Source of the DNA: Ventricola sp051883735
GTDB taxonomy: Bacteria; Bacillota; Clostridia; Christensenellales; Aristaeellaceae
DNA length: 64,000 bases
Assembly: GCA_051883735.1 (NCBI GenBank)
Contig: JBJEUH010000142.1
Coordinates: forward strand, 54,713 to 118,712
Direction: 5' to 3'
The first letter of the stretch is position 1; each line of letters starts with the position of its first letter. Under the pieces are notes generated by a model that saw nothing but the letters and a program-made list of their open reading frames with translations, did not search any database and was not told the origin of the DNA. Below are positions 18,771 to 26,010 of this stretch, in pieces. A program made the position numbers and the translations under genes.

Positions 18771-20327
18771 TTATTCCCATTCCACCGTTGCCGGGGGCTT
18801 GGTGGTGATGTCGTATACGATGCGGTTGACATGGGGCACTTCGTTGACGATTCGCGCGGAAATCTTCGCCAGCACATCATAGGGCAGGCGTGCCCAGTCA
18901 ACCGTCATGAAGTCGTCCGTCGTCACCGCACGGATCGCGAGCACAAAGTCGTGCGTGCGCTCGTCGCCCATGACGCCGACGGTTCGCGTATTGGTCAAGA
19001 CGGTAAAGTACTGGTTCACGTCGCGGTCAAGACCCGCCGCAGCGATTTCCTCGCGCAGGATGGCGTCGCTCTCGCGAACGGTATGCAGTTTTTCTTCGGT
19101 GATGTCGCCGATCACGCGGATCGCCAGGCCAGGGCCGGGGAACGGCTGACGCCAGACCATATCGCGCGGCAGACCGAGCTCCTCGCCGACCTTGCGGACC
19201 TCGTCCTTGAAGAGCATCCGCAGCGGCTCGACCACGCCGCCTGTAAAGCGCTGGGCCACGTCATCCGGCAGACCGCCGACGTTGTGGTGCGACTTGATGA
19301 CCGCGCTGCCCTTGACGGAGCCGGACTCAATCACGTCCGGATAGATCGTTCCCTGCGCCAGGAAGGCGACATGCTCGAGCCTTCTGGCCTCGTCCGCAAA
19401 GCAGGCGACAAACTCGGCGCCGATGATCTTGCGCTTGGTCTCCGGATCGGATACGCCAGCCACCTTGTCAAGGAAGCGCTTCTTCGCATCGCAGATGATC
19501 AGGCTGACCGGGAACTGCCGGGTAAACACCTCGCGAACAGACTCGGTTTCGCCCTTGCGCATGAAGCCATGATCGACATAGACGCAGGTGAGCCGGTCTC
19601 CGATGGCGAGGCTGATCAGCGCCGCGGCCACGGAGGAATCCACGCCGCCGGAGAGGCCCAGCATGACGCGGCCATGCTCGCCGACCCTGGCACGAATATC
19701 GGCAATCGCCTGATCGATGAACGCCGTCATCGTCCAGTCGCCCGTGCAGCCGCAAATCCGATAGAGGAAGTTCTGAAGGATCATCTGTCCCTCTTCGCTG
19801 TGCGTCACTTCCGGGTGGAACTGCACACAGTAGATGCGTTTTGTGGGATTGGCCATCGCACAGAACGCGCAGTTCTCGCTGTGCGCGATGGAGGCAAAGC
19901 CCTCCGGCGCCCGGGTGACGTGATAGGTATGGCTCATCCACATGATGGATTCGCGCTTCATGCCGGCGCACAGCGGGCTGGTCGTATCGAAGGTCACCGG
20001 GACGCGTCCATACTCGCGCTCGGCCGCCTTTTCAACCGTGCCGCCCAGCGTATACGCCGTCAGCTGCATGCCGTAGCAGATGCCCAGAATCGGAATGCCC
20101 AGCGCGTAGAGCGACGCGTCGACATGCGGTGCATCAGCGTCGAGCACGGAAGCCGGGCCGCCGGAGAGAATGACGCCTACCGGCGCCTTCTTGCGGATTT
20201 CCTCCACGGAAATCGAACAGGGGACAACCTCGCAGAAGACCTTGGCCTCGCGCACGCGTCGTGCGATCAGCTGGGTATATTGCGCGCCGAAGTCCAGAAT
20301 CAGCACGCCCTGGGGTTGGTGCGGCAT
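18771..20327 (-). CDS. guaA: GMP synthase (glutamine-hydrolysing)
   Basis: Converts XMP to GMP with glutamine and ATP. 518 residues. The N-terminal class-I amidotransferase has its Cys in GICYGMQL and His/Glu in FHPEVTHSEEG. The PP-loop SGGVDSSVAAAL follows, then the C-terminal dimerisation domain ending KPPATVEWE. The ATG at 20327 has AGGAG nearby (20340-20336). It lies 35 bases before carA and 90 bases after asnB. Confidence 0.95.
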   Translation of the reverse strand: MPHQPQGVLILDFGAQYTQLIARRVREAKVFCEVVPCSISVEEIRKKAPVGVILSGGPASVLDADAPHVDASLYALGIPILGICYGMQLTAYTLGGTVEKAAEREYGRVPVTFDTTSPLCAGMKRESIMWMSHTYHVTRAPEGFASIAHSENCAFCAMANPTKRIYCVQFHPEVTHSEEGQMILQNFLYRICGCTGDWTMTAFIDQAIADIRARVGEHGRVMLGLSGGVDSSVAAALISLAIGDRLTCVYVDHGFMRKGETESVREVFTRQFPVSLIICDAKKRFLDKVAGVSDPETKRKIIGAEFVACFADEARRLEHVAFLAQGTIYPDVIESGSVKGSAVIKSHHNVGGLPDDVAQRFTGGVVEPLRMLFKDEVRKVGEELGLPRDMVWRQPFPGPGLAIRVIGDITEEKLHTVRESDAILREEIAAAGLDRDVNQYFTVLTNTRTVGVMGDERTHDFVLAIRAVTTDDFMTVDWARLPYDVLAKISARIVNEVPHVNRIVYDITTKPPATVEWE

Positions 20328-20417
20328 AGCAAATTCTCCTTTCGTCATTGAACAGAGGGATATGTGATGTCTTTTTGCAAAGGCATTTGTCGGCGATGCC
20401 GCCATCAGAAGGCCGGT

Positions 20418-21998
20418 TTATTCGCCGCTCGCGCCGTAGTTGGAGAGCACGCGGGCAGACGGATCGTTCACGTTGCAGCCGGGCCAGGTCTTGTTGGGCA
20501 TCCAGAAATCAACGACCATCTGCGCCTGTCCGGGATAGAACTGCTCAAACAGCTCGCGGTACAGGAGGCTTTCCTTCGTGAATGGCCTGGCAAAATCAAA
20601 TGCTTCGCAGCGCCTGGCGGCCTCCTCATCGGTGTACTGCTTTTCCGCGTAGGCTTTCAGGTCATTGACCATCGAATGGCCAACCGCGTCAGAGAACGCT
20701 GCCTTCTGCCGCCAGAGGATCTCGTCCGGGAGGAGCTTGTCCTCGGCGAACGCCTTGCGGATCAAATACTTGCCCATGCCTGTCCGGTTCATCTTGAGCG
20801 TCGGATCGATGCTCATCGCATAGCGCACAAACGCCAGATCGCCGAACGGCACGCGGGCTTCGAGCGAGTTGACGCTGATGCAGCGGTCCGCGCGAAGCAC
20901 ATCGTACATGTGCAGCTCGCTGATGCGCTTTTCCGATTCCTTCTGGAAGCTGTACGCGTCCGGCGCAAAATCGGTGTACTTGTAGCCGAAGATTTCATCG
21001 GAGATTTCGCCGGTGAGCAGAACGCGCACATTGGTGTGCTCATGGACGTACTTGCAGACCAGATACATGCCGATGCTCGCGCGGATGGTCGTGATGTCGT
21101 AGGTGCCCAGCAGCTCGACGACATGCGGAAGCGCATCCAGCACATCCTGCTCGGTGATGATCACCTCTGTGTGCTCGCTGCCGATATACTCGGCCACCAT
21201 GCGCGCATATTTCAGATCGATCGCGTCCACATCCATGCCGATGGCGAACGTTTTGATCGGCTTTTTCAGCTCGCGCTGCGCGATGGCGCAGACCAGAGAC
21301 GAATCCAGACCGCCGGAGAGCAGGAAGCCCACCGGCGCGTCCGCATCCAGGCGCTTTTTCACGCCCTCGATCAGCAGATCATGCAGCTTGGTGCAGGCCG
21401 TGTGCTCGTCGTCCATGGAGAACTGGTCCACATGCGCAGCGTCGGCATAGCGCACAAACTCGCCGTCGGCCCAGTAGCAGCCGGGCGGGAAGGGGAGAAT
21501 CGTCTCGCAGAGCCCCACAAGGTTCTTCGGCTCGCTGGCGAACGCCATGCCGCCGTCAGCAAGCTGGCCGTAGTAGAGCGGACGGATGCCGATCGGGTCG
21601 CGCGCGGCGATCAGGGTGTTCTTCTTTGCATCATAGAGAATGAGCGCAAACTCTGCATCCAGCGTGCGGAACATATCCAGGCCGTACTCGCGATACAGAG
21701 GAAGCAGAATCTCGCAGTCAGACTGGCTTGAAAACGTGTATTTCGCCATCAGTCTGTCCCGGATCGGGCGAAAACCATACAGCTCGCCGTTGCAGACCAC
21801 ATAGTCATCATCCAGCCGGAAGGGCTGCATGCCGCGTTCGTCCAGGCCCATGATGGCCAAACGATGAAAACCCAGATAACCGCACGGCGTCTCGATCAGG
21901 CGGCTCATGTCCGGCCCGCGCGAAAGCGTACGGTCAAAGCATTCTTTCATGACATTCTGCGGAATCGATTTGCCAATCACGCCGAAAATGGAACACAT
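20418..21998 (-). CDS. asnB: asparagine synthetase B (glutamine-hydrolysing)
   Basis: Makes asparagine from aspartate, glutamine and ATP. 526 residues. The start at 21998 leaves Cys2 as the N-terminal nucleophile after Met removal (MCSIFGVIG), as in class-II amidotransferases; the GTG nine bases upstream would bury it. GGGAGG lies upstream of this ATG. The synthetase half has the PP-loop SGGLDSSLVCA. Length and pattern are close to the E. coli-type AsnB. It is the first gene of the operon, behind its own promoter. Confidence 0.94.
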   Translation of the reverse strand: MCSIFGVIGKSIPQNVMKECFDRTLSRGPDMSRLIETPCGYLGFHRLAIMGLDERGMQPFRLDDDYVVCNGELYGFRPIRDRLMAKYTFSSQSDCEILLPLYREYGLDMFRTLDAEFALILYDAKKNTLIAARDPIGIRPLYYGQLADGGMAFASEPKNLVGLCETILPFPPGCYWADGEFVRYADAAHVDQFSMDDEHTACTKLHDLLIEGVKKRLDADAPVGFLLSGGLDSSLVCAIAQRELKKPIKTFAIGMDVDAIDLKYARMVAEYIGSEHTEVIITEQDVLDALPHVVELLGTYDITTIRASIGMYLVCKYVHEHTNVRVLLTGEISDEIFGYKYTDFAPDAYSFQKESEKRISELHMYDVLRADRCISVNSLEARVPFGDLAFVRYAMSIDPTLKMNRTGMGKYLIRKAFAEDKLLPDEILWRQKAAFSDAVGHSMVNDLKAYAEKQYTDEEAARRCEAFDFARPFTKESLLYRELFEQFYPGQAQMVVDFWMPNKTWPGCNVNDPSARVLSNYGASGE

Positions 21999-22068
21999 GT
22001 AGGGCACCTCCCGCTTGCCGCAGGCTCAGCTAGCGTGCCCGCCGCAAAAAACAAATTTTTTCGTATGT

Positions 22069-22098
22069 ATTGTATCGCTGCAATCCGTCATTCGTCAA
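22069..22098 (-). promoter_or_regulatory. sigma-A promoter of the asnB operon
   Basis: On the minus strand TTGACG (22098-22093) and TACAAT (22074-22069) are separated by 18 bp, about 70 bases before the asnB start. It probably drives asnB-guaA-carAB-purA-purB. Confidence 0.8.
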
Positions 22099-22311
22099 TA
22101 GTGGAAATGCACAAATCTGGGAGATGGCGTAAATAAACTTGCGAAATTTCGAAAAACTTCATGATTATCTGATGCGATTTGAAAGAATTGAGGCGTTTAA
22201 GTCAATTCCGTCATGGAATTTCATGAAGAATCCTCGCGCGACGGCGGCTGGGCAGGAGTTTTCCATTCTTTGCAGAATGATAATAGGGTTCATCTTTTGC
22301 ATGCTTCAACG

Positions 22312-22340
22312 TTGACGTTTTGAGAAAGTTTTTGTACAAT
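22312..22340 (+). promoter_or_regulatory. sigma-A promoter of proC
   Basis: TTGACG (22312-22317) and TACAAT (22335-22340) with 17-bp spacing, about 25 bases before the start of translation. Confidence 0.8.
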
Positions 22341-22371
22341 CAATCAGAGAAGAAAAGAGGAGGAAATCCTT

Positions 22372-23166
22372 GTGAAACTCGGTTTTATTGGAGCCGGCAA
22401 CATGGGCTCCGCCATTTTAAAGGGCATTCTGAAGGAAGGCCGCCTGTCCGCGGAGGAAATCGCCGTGACCGACAAGATGCCGGACATGTGCGCGCGTTTT
22501 GCAGACTCAGGCGTTCACATCATGAGCGGCAACCGGGAGCTGGCCTGCGCGTGCGACTGCGTTTTGCTGGCCATCAAGCCGGTATATACCGCGCAGGTGC
22601 TCGCGGAGATTCACGACGATCTCGAGGGGAAATTCGTCATCTCCATCGTCGCAGGCTGGACATATGACATGCTGGAGGCCGCGCTGCCGCAATCGGCGCA
22701 TTTTGTGCGCGTGATGCCCAATACGCCGCTCGCCGTCGGGGAAGGCATGAGCCTGCTTTGCAGCCATTGCAGGTGCACCGAGGAGGAGTTTGCCTTCGCC
22801 AGGTCTGTCTTTGCCGCAGGCGGCAAGGTTGCGCAGGTGGAAGAGCATGTCTTCGTCGCGGCGACCAGCATCAACGGCTGCGGCCCGGCGTTTGTCTATC
22901 AGTTCATCGAAGCGCTGGCTGACGGCGCAGTGCGCTATGGCGTGCCGCGCGCGATGGCCTATGAGCTGGCTGCGCAGACGCTGATCGGCGCGTCCAGAAT
23001 GGTTCTTGAGACCGGCGAGCACCCCGGCAGGCTCAAGGACGCCGTCTGTTCGCCGGGCGGCACGACCATTGAGGGCGTCTACGCGCTCGAGAAAGGCGGC
23101 ATGCGCGCCGCTGTCATGGACGCGCTGGCGGCCACGATTGAAAAGACATACAGGCTTTCAAAATAA
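22372..23166 (+). CDS. proC: pyrroline-5-carboxylate reductase
   Basis: Last step of proline synthesis, reducing pyrroline-5-carboxylate with NAD(P)H. 264 residues. The N-terminal Rossmann motif GFIGAGNMGSAI and the C-terminal helical dimerisation domain with LKDAVCSPGGTTIEGV (the family signature) are complete. Translation starts at a GTG placed 9 bases after AGGAGG. It stands apart from other proline genes. Confidence 0.93.
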   Translation: MKLGFIGAGNMGSAILKGILKEGRLSAEEIAVTDKMPDMCARFADSGVHIMSGNRELACACDCVLLAIKPVYTAQVLAEIHDDLEGKFVISIVAGWTYDMLEAALPQSAHFVRVMPNTPLAVGEGMSLLCSHCRCTEEEFAFARSVFAAGGKVAQVEEHVFVAATSINGCGPAFVYQFIEALADGAVRYGVPRAMAYELAAQTLIGASRMVLETGEHPGRLKDAVCSPGGTTIEGVYALEKGGMRAAVMDALAATIEKTYRLSK

Positions 23167-23212
23167 CAATGGTTTTTAAAACTGATTACTGAACGGATTT
23201 GGAGTTGCAGTT

Positions 23213-23656
23213 TTGAAAGATATTCTGATGTATACGGATGGCGCCTGTTCCGGCAATCCCGGGCCGGGCGGCTGGGGAACCGTGCTGCTGTTCGGCGAGC
23301 ACGTCAAGGAGATTTCCGGTTTCATGCCGGATACCACCAACAATCGCATGGAGCTATTTGCGGCCGTGCAGGGATTCACGGCGCTCAAGCAGCCGTGCAA
23401 TGTGACGCTGTATTCGGATTCCGCGTATCTGGTCAACGCATTTTCTCAGAAGTGGATTGACGGCTGGCAGCGCAACGGCTGGAAAAACGCCGCGAAAAAG
23501 CCCGTTGAAAACCAGGATCTCTGGAAGTGGCTGCTGACGGTCATGCAGCCGCACAATGTAACGATCGTCAAGGTCAAAGGGCATGCCGACAACAAATGGA
23601 ACAACCGCTGCGATGAACTGGCCACCGGACAGATTCGCGATCACAGGGACCTGTGA
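23213..23656 (+). CDS. rnhA: ribonuclease HI
   Basis: Cleaves RNA in RNA:DNA hybrids. 147 residues. The acidic catalytic residues are in MYTDGACSGNPG, NNRMELFAA, LYSDSAYLV and NNRCDELA, with the handle helix near QKWIDGWQRNGWK. The start is a TTG at 23213 placed 8 bases after GGAG; the next in-frame ATG would cut into the first beta strand. It lies 46 bases after proC and probably shares its transcript. Confidence 0.92.
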   Translation: MKDILMYTDGACSGNPGPGGWGTVLLFGEHVKEISGFMPDTTNNRMELFAAVQGFTALKQPCNVTLYSDSAYLVNAFSQKWIDGWQRNGWKNAAKKPVENQDLWKWLLTVMQPHNVTIVKVKGHADNKWNNRCDELATGQIRDHRDL

Positions 23657-23711
23657 TCTGCATGCATGCAGCGGATCTGACCGCTAAATCTCCTGATGGG
23701 GAGGGATTTAT

Positions 23712-23745
23712 AAGACTTCGCAAAACTCAGGTTTTACGAAGTCTT
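23712..23745. terminator. hairpin between rnhA and the recombinase gene
   Basis: AAGACTTCG (23712-23720) pairs with CGAAGTCTT (23737-23745), and AAAAC with GTTTT inside, around a TCAG loop. It is a very stable stem ending only a few bases before the AAGGAGG of the recombinase gene. It lacks a clean T-run, so it may be an attenuator or a regulatory or recombination palindrome rather than a simple terminator. Confidence 0.5.
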
Positions 23746-23763
23746 TGGTAAGGAGGCGCGCAT

Positions 23764-24861
23764 ATGGCCAACGACTACCACAATCAGACCAGCTTGACCC
23801 GCACCAAACGCCTGCGTGAGCTCCTGAAAGAGCTTCCAGAAGTCTGCTCGGATTACTTCATGGCCATTGAACAGCAGACCAGCCCGCTGACGCGGCTGAG
23901 CTATGCGTACGATCTCAAGCTTTTCTTTCAGTATCTCTCCGAGGAACTGCCGAAGTTTTCCGGGAAACCGATTGCTGCGTTTACGGTTGACGATATTCGC
24001 CAGGTGACCAAGCAGGATCTGGAGCGCTACGCGCGCTACCTGACGCTCTATGTCAAAAATGAGGCGCAGGAAGACGGCCAAGTCGCTTCCAGGGAAATCA
24101 CCAATCACGAGTACGGTATCAAGCGGAAATACGCTTCCCTTCGCGCGTTCTACAAGTATCTGTTTTCAGACGGGCTGATCGACAGCAACACCGCTGCGCT
24201 CGTGCCGCTGCCCAAGCTCCATGAGCGTGCGATCATTCGGCTGGACGTCGACGAAGTGGCCAGAATTCTTGACCTTGCCGAAAGCGGTCAGGCACTCCCC
24301 AAGACCTATCAGAAATATCACCATGTGACCAGAAAGCGCGATCTGGCGATGCTTTCGCTGTTTCTGGGCACAGGCATCCGCATCAGCGAATGCGTGGGAC
24401 TGAACATCGACGATTTCGACTTTGAGCAGAACGCCTTCGTGGTCACGCGCAAGGGCGGCAAGGAAGTCATCCTGTATCTTTCGGATGAAGTCGCGGATGC
24501 GCTCAAGGATTATCTGGCCGAGCGGCAGCAGATCGAGGCGCTGCCTGGGCATGAAAACGCTTTCTTTCTCTCCATTCAGCGCAGGCGCATCACGCAGCGC
24601 GCCGTGGAGAACATGGTCAAAAAGTATGCGTCCATCGCCGCCCCGCTCAAGAAAAAGATCAGTCCGCACAAGCTGCGAAGCACGTTCGGCACCAACCTGT
24701 ACCGGGAAACCGGCGATATCTATCTGGTTGCCGATGTGCTTGGGCATTCCGATGTCAATACCACGCGCAAGCATTATGCGGCGATTTCCGAGGATCATCG
24801 CAGGATTGCCGCCCAGAAGACGGTGCTTCGTGATGACCCGAGATTGCCGGACGACGAATGA
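23764..24861 (+). CDS. XerC/XerD-type tyrosine recombinase
   Basis: A 365-residue site-specific recombinase. An N-terminal SAM-like DNA-binding domain (about 20-135) precedes the catalytic domain. The catalytic residues are seen as Arg in GTGIRISECVGL, Lys in TRKGGKEV, His-x-x-Arg in SPHKLRSTFG, His in LGHSDVNTT and the nucleophile Tyr in RKHYAAI. Homologues of this size are usually chromosomal in Firmicutes and resolve chromosome dimers or act as domesticated integrases. No phage genes or att repeats surround it, which favours a Xer role, but no dif site was found. Confidence 0.88.
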   Translation: MANDYHNQTSLTRTKRLRELLKELPEVCSDYFMAIEQQTSPLTRLSYAYDLKLFFQYLSEELPKFSGKPIAAFTVDDIRQVTKQDLERYARYLTLYVKNEAQEDGQVASREITNHEYGIKRKYASLRAFYKYLFSDGLIDSNTAALVPLPKLHERAIIRLDVDEVARILDLAESGQALPKTYQKYHHVTRKRDLAMLSLFLGTGIRISECVGLNIDDFDFEQNAFVVTRKGGKEVILYLSDEVADALKDYLAERQQIEALPGHENAFFLSIQRRRITQRAVENMVKKYASIAAPLKKKISPHKLRSTFGTNLYRETGDIYLVADVLGHSDVNTTRKHYAAISEDHRRIAAQKTVLRDDPRLPDDE

Positions 24862-24875
24862 TTTCATCATAACCC

Positions 24876-24904
24876 AAAAAGTCTGGCGTGCACCAGGCTT
24901 TTTT
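24876..24904. terminator. bidirectional terminator
   Basis: AAAAAGTCTGG (24876-24886) pairs with CCAGGCTTTTT (24893-24903). It serves the recombinase gene and the converging small Cys-rich gene. Confidence 0.85.
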
Positions 24905-24942
24905 CATCGATTAGAAAACGCGGACACGGGCACCGCCCGCTT

Positions 24943-25143
24943 TTATTCATCCAAATACTCTTTGGGATCCATACTCTCGTCAATAATGCCATCGATTTTG
25001 ATCGCCCGGTATTCCGTGCTGTTGTCAAGACCGATGCACTTTTTGCAGTTGTCGCAGATTTTCGTCGGATCAAGATCGCAAAGATTGCACTCTCCGCATT
25101 CAATGCATTCGCGGTCGTACAGCACGCAGCGGATCCTTTCCAT
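24943..25143 (-). CDS. small cysteine-rich protein, probable metal binder
   Basis: A 66-residue protein with eight cysteines in its first 38 residues (C6, C13, C16, C19, C22, C30, C33 and C36), arranged as a C-x2-C ladder and a second C-x2-C-x2-C group. The C-terminal half is acidic. The spacing suggests zinc or an iron-sulfur cluster; it is not an ordinary ferredoxin because no C-x2-C-x2-C-x3-C-P motif is present. It has its own promoter facing that of lexA and its own terminator, so it is real despite its size. I recognise a conserved Clostridia-type hypothetical protein but know no function. Confidence 0.75.
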   Translation of the reverse strand: MERIRCVLYDRECIECGECNLCDLDPTKICDNCKKCIGLDNSTEYRAIKIDGIIDESMDPKEYLDE

Positions 25144-25176
25144 CTTCCTCTTCCCCCATCTCTTTCAGGTATTTTT

Positions 25177-25205
25177 ATTATAACACGCCAGTTGATCGGA
25201 TTCAA
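25177..25205 (-). promoter_or_regulatory. sigma-A promoter of the Cys-rich gene
   Basis: Minus strand TTGAAT (25205-25200), 17-bp spacer, TATAAT (25182-25177); the ATG is about 35 bases downstream. Confidence 0.8.
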
Positions 25206-25216
25206 GCACGATATGA

Positions 25217-25228
25217 GAACATCTGTTT
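25217..25228. promoter_or_regulatory. putative LexA box
   Basis: GAAC-ATCT-GTTT matches the Gram-positive SOS box core GAAC-N4-GTTC at seven of eight positions. It lies 12 bp upstream of the lexA -35 and 9 bp upstream of the -35 of the divergent small gene, so one operator could serve both. Confidence 0.55.
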
Positions 25229-25236
25229 GATTTTGC

Positions 25237-25266
25237 TTGATTTCTGCACGGGAGATGTGCTATAAT
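25237..25266 (+). promoter_or_regulatory. sigma-A promoter of lexA
   Basis: TTGATT (25237-25242) and TATAAT (25261-25266) with an 18-bp spacer, about 30 bases before the chosen lexA start. Confidence 0.75.
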
Positions 25267-25296
25267 GAATCAACCTATGAGAAAGGCTGTGACGAT

Positions 25297-25926
25297 ATGG
25301 CGGGCGAACAGAGACCCAGAGGCGATATGCAGGCCAGAATCCTGAGCTATATTCAGGAAGTCATCGAAACGCGGGGGTATCCGCCCTCTGTTCGCGAGAT
25401 CGGCGAGGCGGTCGGCCTGCGCTCCACCTCGACGGTACACGGTCATCTGACGCGTCTGGAGAAAAAGGGTCTGCTGCACCGCGACGCCATGAAGCCGCGC
25501 GCGATGGGTTTGTCCAGATCCGCCTCGTATACCGAGACGTTTGACGACAGCCGCGTCCGGCAGCTTCCCGTCGTCGGCCGCGTCGCTGCCGGTCAGCCCA
25601 TCCTTGCAGAGGAGAGCATCGACGAGCAGATGGTGCTCCCGGCGGATCTTGTCGGCGAAGGCGAGCACTTTATCCTTCGCGTGCGCGGCGACAGCATGAT
25701 TCAGGCCGGCATCTTCAACGACGACTATATCGTCGTGCGCAAGCAGCCGGATGCGCACAACGGCGAAATCGTCGTCGCGCTGGTCGGGGACGACGCAACG
25801 GTCAAGCGCTTCTATAAGGAAAACGGCCATTTCCGCCTTCAGCCTGAGAATGACGAAATGGAACCGATCATCGTCCCCTCTGTCGAAATTCTCGGCAAGG
25901 TCGTCAGTCTGCTTCGAAAATTCTGA
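25297..25926 (+). CDS. lexA: LexA repressor of the SOS response
   Basis: A 209-residue repressor that self-cleaves when RecA filaments form. The N-terminal winged helix contains PPSVREIGEAVGLRSTSTV. The cleavage bond is the Ala-Gly in RVAAGQPILAEE, the catalytic Ser is in RGDSMIQAG and the Lys in DDATVKRFY. The ATG at 25297 gives MAGEQRP; in-frame codons farther upstream lie at or before the -10 box and are rejected. A probable LexA box lies in its promoter region, consistent with autoregulation. Confidence 0.94.
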   Translation: MAGEQRPRGDMQARILSYIQEVIETRGYPPSVREIGEAVGLRSTSTVHGHLTRLEKKGLLHRDAMKPRAMGLSRSASYTETFDDSRVRQLPVVGRVAAGQPILAEESIDEQMVLPADLVGEGEHFILRVRGDSMIQAGIFNDDYIVVRKQPDAHNGEIVVALVGDDATVKRFYKENGHFRLQPENDEMEPIIVPSVEILGKVVSLLRKF

Positions 25927-25945
25927 TCCATACGAAAAAGACAAA

Positions 25946-26000
25946 AGCGCCCCATCTGCCTGCAGAATCTCCTTCTGCCCGACAGACGGGGCGCTGTTTT
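25946..26000. terminator. bidirectional terminator lexA / 26011 gene
   Basis: AGCGCCCC (25946-25953) pairs with GGGGCGCT (25988-25995), extended by TCTG/CAGA inside, with flanking A- and T-runs on both sides. Confidence 0.85.
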
Positions 26001-26010
26001 TATGTGCAGT

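Larger units (their letters stand above)
22008..22371. other. asnB-proC divergent intergenic region
   Basis: 364 bases without a gene, AT-richer than its surroundings. Besides the two divergent promoters it contains an inverted repeat GAATTGA (22185-22191) / TCAATTC (22202-22208) and a palindrome CGAAATTTCG around 22142-22151. These could be operators, but no known motif was recognised. No T-box or riboswitch fold was evident in the short asnB leader. Confidence 0.5.

Noticed and set aside
23764..24861. Tyrosine recombinase as the integrase of a mobile element
   Set aside because: No attachment repeats, phage genes, tRNA target or composition shift nearby; Xer-like housekeeping use is likelier.
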